From NCBI GenBank assembly GCA_016217875.1, contig JACRFN010000071.1, positions 1-8,445 on the forward strand: a stretch of DNA of 8,445 nucleotides. The letters run 5' to 3'. Both the position numbers and the translations under genes were made by a program. The DNA is from Candidatus Kerfeldbacteria bacterium. Lineage in GTDB: Bacteria > Patescibacteriota > Patescibacteriia > Veblenbacterales > UBA10138. A model generated the notes under the pieces. The model was not told the DNA's origin and searched no databases. It worked only from the letters and a program-made list of their open reading frames with translations. Shown one piece after another: positions 5,071-8,445 of this stretch; positions within the stretch are counted from its first letter, which is position 1, and each line of letters opens with the position of its first letter.

Positions 5071-5937
5071 CTAATTATTCATGGCTAAATGCGCACTAAG
5101 TACTCGTGGCCAGCCAGCGTAATCGTTTTTAACAGACACCTGGATACCAGGGAAAACATCTTTTACTAATTGTACCAGACTGCCAGCGGTCGGCGGGTGG
5201 ATTTCAAACACCAGCCAACCAGGTCTTTGTAGCTGAGGTACTGCCCTTAGTTGCGTGAGTAGCTCACGGTAGCAAGTCAGGCCATCTGCTCCGCCGTCTA
5301 GGGCTAGTCTGGGTTCAAAGCGCAGCTCGTCTTTAACCTCAGCTGGTCTGAGATAGGGAAGATTGGCCACCAACAGACAATCGTTCGATAGTGACCGGCC
5401 GGCAGTTATAAGCGGTTCCAGCAGGTGGCCGCGTCTAAAAGTCAGGCGGTCAGTGAGGCCGTAACGTGCGGCGTTGCGGCGTGCCAGGCTGATGGCGGCA
5501 GGAGAGATATCGGTGGCCATGACTTTGATTGCGGGGGCCTCAAGAGCCAGCGTCACGGCCATGCAGCCGCTGCCGGTGCCGACGTCTATTACTTTTTCAA
5601 TGGAACTATTCGCGCGAATAGTTCCCAGGGCCTGCTCCAGCAAAAGCTCGGTTTCAGGCCGGGGGATAAGCACGTGGCGGTTGACGTAAAACGGGCGTCC
5701 GTAGAACTCTTTGCTATGGGTAAGATAGGCCACAGGGATACCTTGCCGGCGTCGCCTGATAAGCCAGCGGTAGCGGAGTTGGCTCAAGAGCGGTAAACGA
5801 TTTTGGTCATGCGCCAGCAGCCAGGCCCTATCTTTTTTAAGCACATACGACAGCAGTACCTCGGCATCCAAGGCGGGCGAGGCCGAGTATTTGGCAAGTC
5901 GGCCTGCGGCCAGGCCAGCGGCCGAACCTATAGTCAT
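5071..5937 (-). CDS. prmC: Peptide chain release factor N5-glutamine methyltransferase PrmC (HemK)
   Basis: PrmC uses S-adenosylmethionine to methylate the glutamine of the GGQ motif in release factors. The 288 residues match the usual length. The N-terminal helical domain (about 1-75) leads into the substrate-recognition block IPVAYLTHSKEFYGRPFYV and LIPRPETELLLE (67-101). The Rossmann domain has motif I VIDVGTGSGCMAVTLALE (116-133), the acidic motif TDISPAAISLARRNA (142-156) and FEPRLALDGGADGL (207-220). The active-site tetrapeptide is NLPY at 192-195, whereas the family standard is NPPY; the catalytic Asn and Tyr are kept. The C-terminus YAGWPRVLSAHL is typical. The start codon overlaps the prfA stop (ATGA), so enzyme and substrate are made together. 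A 24-bp palindrome lies inside the gene at 5602-5625. Confidence 0.95.
   Translation of the reverse strand: MTIGSAAGLAAGRLAKYSASPALDAEVLLSYVLKKDRAWLLAHDQNRLPLLSQLRYRWLIRRRRQGIPVAYLTHSKEFYGRPFYVNRHVLIPRPETELLLEQALGTIRANSSIEKVIDVGTGSGCMAVTLALEAPAIKVMATDISPAAISLARRNAARYGLTDRLTFRRGHLLEPLITAGRSLSNDCLLVANLPYLRPAEVKDELRFEPRLALDGGADGLTCYRELLTQLRAVPQLQRPGWLVFEIHPPTAGSLVQLVKDVFPGIQVSVKNDYAGWPRVLSAHLAMNN
5602..5625. repeat. Perfect 24-bp palindrome inside prmC
   Basis: GGAACTATTCGC (5602-5613) is exactly complementary to the following twelve bases. It encodes part of GTIRANSSIEK (residues 105-115), the variable linker just before motif I, so coding constraint there is weak. As RNA it forms a 10-bp or longer hairpin; as DNA it is a symmetric site for a dimeric protein. 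Confidence 0.9.
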
Positions 5938-6983
5938 GTGCCGAGCGATCTTAAGGCGCTTATGACCGGCTCGAGCTGTCCGTCTAGTATGGCCGGCAGA
6001 TTGTGCCAGCTCTGTTTGAGGCGATGGTCGGTTAGGCGATCTTGGGGGAAATTGTAAGTGCGGATTTTTTCCGATCGCTCACCCGTGCCAATTTGCGAAC
6101 GACGAGAGGAGTCGCGTTCTTGCCGCTGGCGTTCGCTTTTGAGAGCCAGCAGTCTGGAACGCAAAACAGTCAGCGCTTTTTCCTTATTTTGCTTTTGTGA
6201 GCGTTCGTCTTGGCAGATAACGGTCAGTCCGGTCGGCAGGTGAACCACGCGGATGGCCGAGTAAGTGGTGTTGACGCTTTGCCCACCGTGTCCGGAAGAT
6301 GTGGTGGCTTCAATTTTTAGCTCCTCCGGCTTGAGCTCCAAATCCACTTCCTCGGCTTCGGGCAGCACGGCTATGGTGGCGGTGGAGGTATGCACCCGGC
6401 CGCTTTTTTCCGTGACCGGTATGCGTTGTACGCGATGCACCCCGCTTTCGTATTTGAGATGGGAGTAGACTCGTTTACCGGTAATTTCAAAAATAATTTC
6501 TTTATAGCCACCGAGTTCGTTACGGCTGGCAGATAAAATTTGCACCTGCCAGCGTTGGCTTTCGGCATAACGGGCATACATACGGTAAAGGTCAGCCGCA
6601 AATAAGGCCGCTTCGTCGCCGCCCGTGCCGGCTCTTATTTCGATAATGGTGTTTTTGCCGTCGAGCGGGTCAGAGGGCTCCAGCAATTCTTTAAGCTCGG
6701 CTTCGGTTTTGGCGATGTCATGCCGTACCCGTTCGAGTTCGCCTTCGGCCATTTGCCTGACTTCAGCCTCGCTCTCGGTTTTGAGATTTTGCTGCAGATG
6801 TTCACTTTCAGCCTCAAGATGCTTTAATTTGTCAGCGATGGCCAGAATATATTCTGTATCGTGGTAGGCACGCGTTGCCTCAGCCAGCTTTGCTGGGTCA
6901 GCCAATACCAAATGATCCTGAAGTTGCTGATTCAGGAGCTCAAGTCTCTGGCGTAGCTGGTGGAGACGTTGATTAAAATCCAT
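5934..6983 (-). CDS. prfA: Peptide chain release factor 1
   Basis: RF1 recognises UAA and UAG stop codons and triggers peptide release. With the ATG at 6981-6983 the protein has 349 residues. The N-terminal coiled domain (about 1-100) has the heptad-rich segment AIADKLKHLEAESEHLQQNL. The core begins at IIEIRAGTGGDEAALFA (113-129). The codon-recognition tripeptide is PVT at 189-191, a PxT-type RF1 motif rather than the SPF of RF2. The catalytic loop GHGGQSVN places GGQ at 233-235, the same numbering as in E. coli RF1, which supports this start. An in-frame ATG at 7049 would add 22 residues crossing intergenic hairpins and is rejected. It sits between rpmE and prmC, a common bacterial order, and shows no clear Shine-Dalgarno site. 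Confidence 0.96.
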   Translation of the reverse strand: MDFNQRLHQLRQRLELLNQQLQDHLVLADPAKLAEATRAYHDTEYILAIADKLKHLEAESEHLQQNLKTESEAEVRQMAEGELERVRHDIAKTEAELKELLEPSDPLDGKNTIIEIRAGTGGDEAALFAADLYRMYARYAESQRWQVQILSASRNELGGYKEIIFEITGKRVYSHLKYESGVHRVQRIPVTEKSGRVHTSTATIAVLPEAEEVDLELKPEELKIEATTSSGHGGQSVNTTYSAIRVVHLPTGLTVICQDERSQKQNKEKALTVLRSRLLALKSERQRQERDSSRRSQIGTGERSEKIRTYNFPQDRLTDHRLKQSWHNLPAILDGQLEPVISALRSLGT

Positions 6984-7020
6984 AATAATAGAGTTAAAGT
7001 AACTTAAGACCGCAGGTAAC

Positions 7021-7088
7021 AAAAAACCACGTCCTTTGGTGTGGGCCATTTAGTGGCCTTACACCATCCCCGCTCTCAAGCGGGGTGG
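7021..7088 (-). promoter_or_regulatory. Alternative hairpins and a U6 tract between rpmE and prfA
   Basis: In the 128-base gap the minus-strand transcript can form a strong hairpin from CCCCGCT (7068-7074) with AGCGGGG (7079-7085). A second one pairs GGTGT/ACACC and GGCCA/TGGCC across 7038-7065. A GTGG (7027-7030) followed by six T residues can pair with CCAC at 7041-7044 or 7053-7056, overlapping the second hairpin. This could be a partial terminator or attenuator setting the rpmE to prfA ratio. Confidence 0.4.
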
Positions 7089-7111
7089 AAAAGTGGCTTC
7101 GGGCAGAGTAG

Positions 7112-7372
7112 CTACTTTGAAGATTTAGCCGCGGCGGTGTGACGCTCAAGCTTTTTTTTGGTTACTTCTTGGCGGCGGCTGGCGCGCTTCTTAAAGCGCT
7201 CAACTCGACCAGCCGTGTCGACTAATTTTTGCTTACCAGTAAAGAAAGGATGGCAAGCTGAACATATTTCAACATGTAACTCCGGTACAGTTGAACCAGT
7301 AGTAAAGGTATGGCCGCAGGCGCAGATAACCTTAGCCTTGGGGTAGTAGGTAGGATGAGTAGCAGATTTCAT
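7112..7372 (-). CDS. rpmE: Large-subunit ribosomal protein bL31, zinc-binding form
   Basis: An 86-residue bL31 of the cysteine-containing (C+) type. It starts MKSATHPTYY, as family members do, and has the four zinc ligands in ICACG (Cys17, Cys19) and ICSAC (Cys37, Cys40), followed by the family block HPFFTGKQKLVDTAGRVERF (41-60). The C-terminal extension of about 25 residues is rich in Lys, Arg and Ala, suggesting extra rRNA contacts. An open frame continues upstream to 7540, but that stretch lacks family similarity and crosses two promoters. The ATG at 7370-7372 lies only ten bases after a good -10 box, so the mRNA should be leaderless or nearly so. It heads the rpmE-prfA-prmC cluster, whose members all act in translation. 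Confidence 0.96.
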   Translation of the reverse strand: MKSATHPTYYPKAKVICACGHTFTTGSTVPELHVEICSACHPFFTGKQKLVDTAGRVERFKKRASRRQEVTKKKLERHTAAAKSSK

Positions 7373-7382
7373 AGGTGCCAGT

Positions 7383-7411
7383 ACTATATCATCTATTACG
7401 ACTCTTGACAA
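7383..7411 (-). promoter_or_regulatory. Promoter of rpmE-prfA-prmC, predicting a nearly leaderless mRNA
   Basis: Read on the minus strand, TTGTCA (7406-7411) and TATAGT (7383-7388) are 17 bases apart. Only ten bases separate the -10 from the rpmE ATG, so initiation would leave about zero to four untranslated bases, matching the lack of a Shine-Dalgarno site. Confidence 0.75.
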
Positions 7412-7414
7412 GAG
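7402..7414. promoter_or_regulatory. 13-bp inverted repeat shared by two divergent -35 boxes
   Basis: CTCTTG (7402-7407) and CAAGAG (7409-7414) flank a single central A. The plus-strand TTGACA (7405-7410) and the minus-strand TTGTCA (7406-7411) both lie inside it. RNA polymerase could hardly occupy both promoters at once, and a dimeric regulator bound here would block both. Confidence 0.6.
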
Positions 7415-7433
7415 ACCTTCTAAGGAGTAGGGT
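7405..7433 (+). promoter_or_regulatory. Candidate promoter of the membrane methyltransferase gene
   Basis: A perfect TTGACA (7405-7410) stands 17 bases before TAGGGT (7428-7433), which keeps only T, A and the final T of the -10 consensus. Initiation here would begin near 7440 and include only the inner part of the following hairpin array. Confidence 0.5.
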
Positions 7434-7479
7434 GTGGGGTTACTGTAAATAACAGTGAAACAAACACCGTTCCTTAGAA
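7418..7479 (+). promoter_or_regulatory. Nested inverted repeats upstream of the methyltransferase ribosome site
   Basis: Three pairs of complementary segments are nested. TTCTAAGGA (7418-7426) pairs with TCCTTAGAA (7471-7479), GGTGT (7431-7435) with ACACC (7464-7468), and ACTGT (7442-7446) with ACAGT (7452-7456). The structure stops three bases before AAGGAG. I do not recognise a known riboswitch class. If transcription starts near 7440, the outer pairs exist only in DNA. Confidence 0.6.
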
Positions 7480-7482
7480 AAA

Positions 7483-7486
7483 GGAG
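7483..7486 (+). promoter_or_regulatory. Strong Shine-Dalgarno site of the methyltransferase gene
   Basis: GGAG within AAAAAGGAGATG lies seven bases before the ATG at 7494, fixing the start. It stands free just outside the nested hairpin. Confidence 0.8.
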
Positions 7487-7493
7487 ATGATGT

Positions 7494-8222
7494 ATGGAAA
7501 AGATAGCCGTTCTTGCTTTCATGTTCGGTTTATATATCATACGCCGAACAGTGTGGAACTGGTATGAGAAGCATGGGCAATTAGCTCCAGCGCGGGACGA
7601 TTACAGTGCAGATGAGCCGGTCTACATTTGCATGCCCTTTTACATAGGGGCAGTTATGTTGCTTTGGTATATTGATGTTATACCTGAACTGATTACCACA
7701 CTGGTTACTTTTCTTCTACCCTGGCTTGTACCGCGCCTCAACCCGCTATCTGTGAACCAGTCATTGGAGTTAACCGTAGTTGGGTTGATGATTTACCTGG
7801 CTGGCTGGTGCGTCAGTTGCAGTGGCCGTCTGTGGTTGGGGCGAGCCTGGGCCAACAAAGGAAAAATGACCCATCAACCCAATGGCTTGGTGACCAGCGG
7901 CATATATGGTTGGTGCAGGAACCCCATCTACCTTGGTTTTTTCATCACCTGGGTTGGGTACGGCTTAACCTTTGGTCTGTTGCACCTTTGGCTGCTGGCG
8001 CCCGTGTGTGTTTATGCTTGGGTTATGGCAGTGCAGCACTATCACCGTTGGGTGATAGCTGAAGAAAAGTTTTTAGCGCAACGTTATGGGCAGGTTTATG
8101 AAGTTTACTGCCAAGAGGTTCCACGCTATCTACCAATCGGCGGATTGCGGCGATTAGTTCATAGCGTAGACAAACATTTCCTATCACTAGGTGGTCACGG
8201 CCACCCAGTGGAAAAACATTAA
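7494..8222 (+). CDS. Membrane methyltransferase of the isoprenylcysteine carboxyl/phospholipid methyltransferase type
   Basis: A 242-residue polytopic protein, probably using S-adenosylmethionine. Hydrophobic segments are visible at about residues 4-17, 47-63, 66-80, 92-110, 144-162 and 164-180. The C-terminal catalytic signature is clear: GLVTSGIYGWCRNPIYLGFF (131-150), equivalent to the LVTxGPYxxxRHPxYxG block, then AEEKFLAQRYGQVYEVYCQEVPRYLP (189-214), which holds the conserved Glu pair and the Tyr/Cys/Pro pattern near the cofactor site. The His of the usual RHP is Asn here. The substrate cannot be read from sequence: bacterial members methylate lipids, small molecules or proteins. It stands alone, with a strong Shine-Dalgarno site, a structured upstream region and its own terminator, next to an IS30 element; recent acquisition is possible. 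The last 25 residues are polar and His-rich. Confidence 0.85.
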   Translation: MEKIAVLAFMFGLYIIRRTVWNWYEKHGQLAPARDDYSADEPVYICMPFYIGAVMLLWYIDVIPELITTLVTFLLPWLVPRLNPLSVNQSLELTVVGLMIYLAGWCVSCSGRLWLGRAWANKGKMTHQPNGLVTSGIYGWCRNPIYLGFFITWVGYGLTFGLLHLWLLAPVCVYAWVMAVQHYHRWVIAEEKFLAQRYGQVYEVYCQEVPRYLPIGGLRRLVHSVDKHFLSLGGHGHPVEKH

Positions 8223-8253
8223 AGCGCTTGTGTTCTCTCCCCTCAGCGCCTAG

Positions 8254-8285
8254 AGCCCTCTGTAGTATTAGGAGGGCTTTTTCTT
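8254..8285 (+). terminator. Intrinsic terminator of the methyltransferase gene
   Basis: AGCCCTC (8254-8260) pairs with GAGGGCT (8272-8278) across an 11-base loop and is followed by TTTTTC and further T residues. It begins 32 bases after the stop codon. Confidence 0.85.
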
Positions 8286-8305
8286 TTTGTCTGATTTGGC
8301 CCTTA

Positions 8306-8320
8306 GGTGAATTCTAGAAT
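8306..8320. other. Possible terminal repeat region of the IS30 element
   Basis: GGTGAATTCTAGAAT immediately follows the transposase stop codon and contains the 10-bp palindrome ATTCTAGAAT (8311-8320). IS30-family transposase genes commonly end close to the element's terminal repeat, so the border is expected here. The partner end lies outside the window and cannot be compared. Confidence 0.35.
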
Positions 8321-8445
8321 CTAGTGCCCCAGTTCCCGAGCCAGCGCTTGGTTAGGGGTTAGGTAGTTAAGAGATTTCCTGGGACGGTTGTTTAGCCTCT
8401 CCTGTATAGCGTAAAGGTAATCCTCGGTCAATCGGGAGAGGTCAG
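8321..8445 (-). mobile_element. C-terminal fragment of an IS30-family transposase, cut by the window edge
   Basis: The minus strand is open from the window edge (8445) to a TAG at 8321-8323, giving 41 codons. The end of the protein includes LYAIQERLNNRPRKSLNYLT and then PNQALARELGH. The block NxRPRKxLxYxTPxxxL is the hallmark of the C-terminal end of the DDE integrase-type core of IS30 transposases; the catalytic Asp residues lie further upstream, outside the window. Transcription runs toward the methyltransferase terminator. The frame is intact as far as visible, so the element could be complete. It marks the right part of this region as accessible to insertion. Confidence 0.88.

Noticed and set aside
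5425..5796. Long open frame antisense to prmC, and similar ones opposite prfA and rodA
   Set aside because: They mirror the codon pattern of the real genes, have low-complexity translations and no ribosome sites.
6984..7049. N-terminal extension of RF1 from an upstream ATG
   Set aside because: It crosses an intergenic hairpin, and the shorter protein places GGQ at 233-235 as in E. coli RF1.
7373..7540. 56-residue upstream extension of bL31
   Set aside because: The family starts at MKSATHP; the extension has no similarity and runs over two promoters and the methyltransferase start.
1..8445. UGA recoded as glycine, as in some CPR lineages
   Set aside because: Several genes, including rodA and prfA, end at TGA with complete family-length products, and no family block is interrupted by an internal TGA.
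1..8445. CRISPR array or tRNA genes
   Set aside because: No regularly spaced repeat-spacer series and no cloverleaf with a T-arm GGTTCGAATCC-type sequence was seen on either strand.

Overview
The window looks like chromosomal DNA of an uncultivated Candidate Phyla Radiation (Patescibacteria) bacterium. I infer this from several things: a short UPF0213-like GIY-YIG protein, degenerate intergenic repeats built on CCAAATCCCAA-type units, compact genes mostly without Shine-Dalgarno sites, and housekeeping genes whose sequence style (for example NLPY in PrmC) fits that group. A narrower placement is not justified. TGA is used as an ordinary stop (GIY-YIG, rodA, zinc-ribbon and prfA genes), which argues against the UGA-to-Gly recoded lineages.

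Layout. Bases 1-371 hold no convincing ORF, but have several stable hairpins, a short repeated motif and a 32-bp palindromic terminator; I read this as a candidate structured RNA of unknown type. A small single-pass membrane protein follows on the minus strand (397-708). Bases 709-1049 hold a promoter-like stretch and a large imperfect inverted repeat. A plus-strand run then carries a single-pass extracytoplasmic protein, a GIY-YIG protein and the RodA/FtsW-family glycosyltransferase. The rodA start codon lies in one arm of a long inverted repeat. A near-consensus promoter overlapping the rodA stop drives a translationally coupled pair: a zinc-ribbon protein and ribosomal protein bL25. A bidirectional terminator separates this pair from a short minus-strand orphan gene with its own promoter and Shine-Dalgarno site.

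The second half holds a minus-strand translation cluster, rpmE (bL31), prfA (RF1) and prmC (the methyltransferase that modifies the RF1 GGQ glutamine), with prfA and prmC overlapping by ATGA. rpmE is transcribed away from a plus-strand membrane methyltransferase of the ICMT/PEMT type. Their promoters share one 13-bp inverted repeat as overlapping -35 boxes, and the methyltransferase has a nested-hairpin upstream region. The window ends in the C-terminus of an IS30-family transposase.

Functionally, the ordinary content is cell-shape peptidoglycan synthesis (RodA) and translation (bL25, bL31, RF1, PrmC). The unexplained parts are the candidate RNA at the left end, the inverted repeats at rodA and inside prmC, the nested hairpin before the methyltransferase, the zinc-ribbon partner of bL25 and the orphan gene at 4681-4935.
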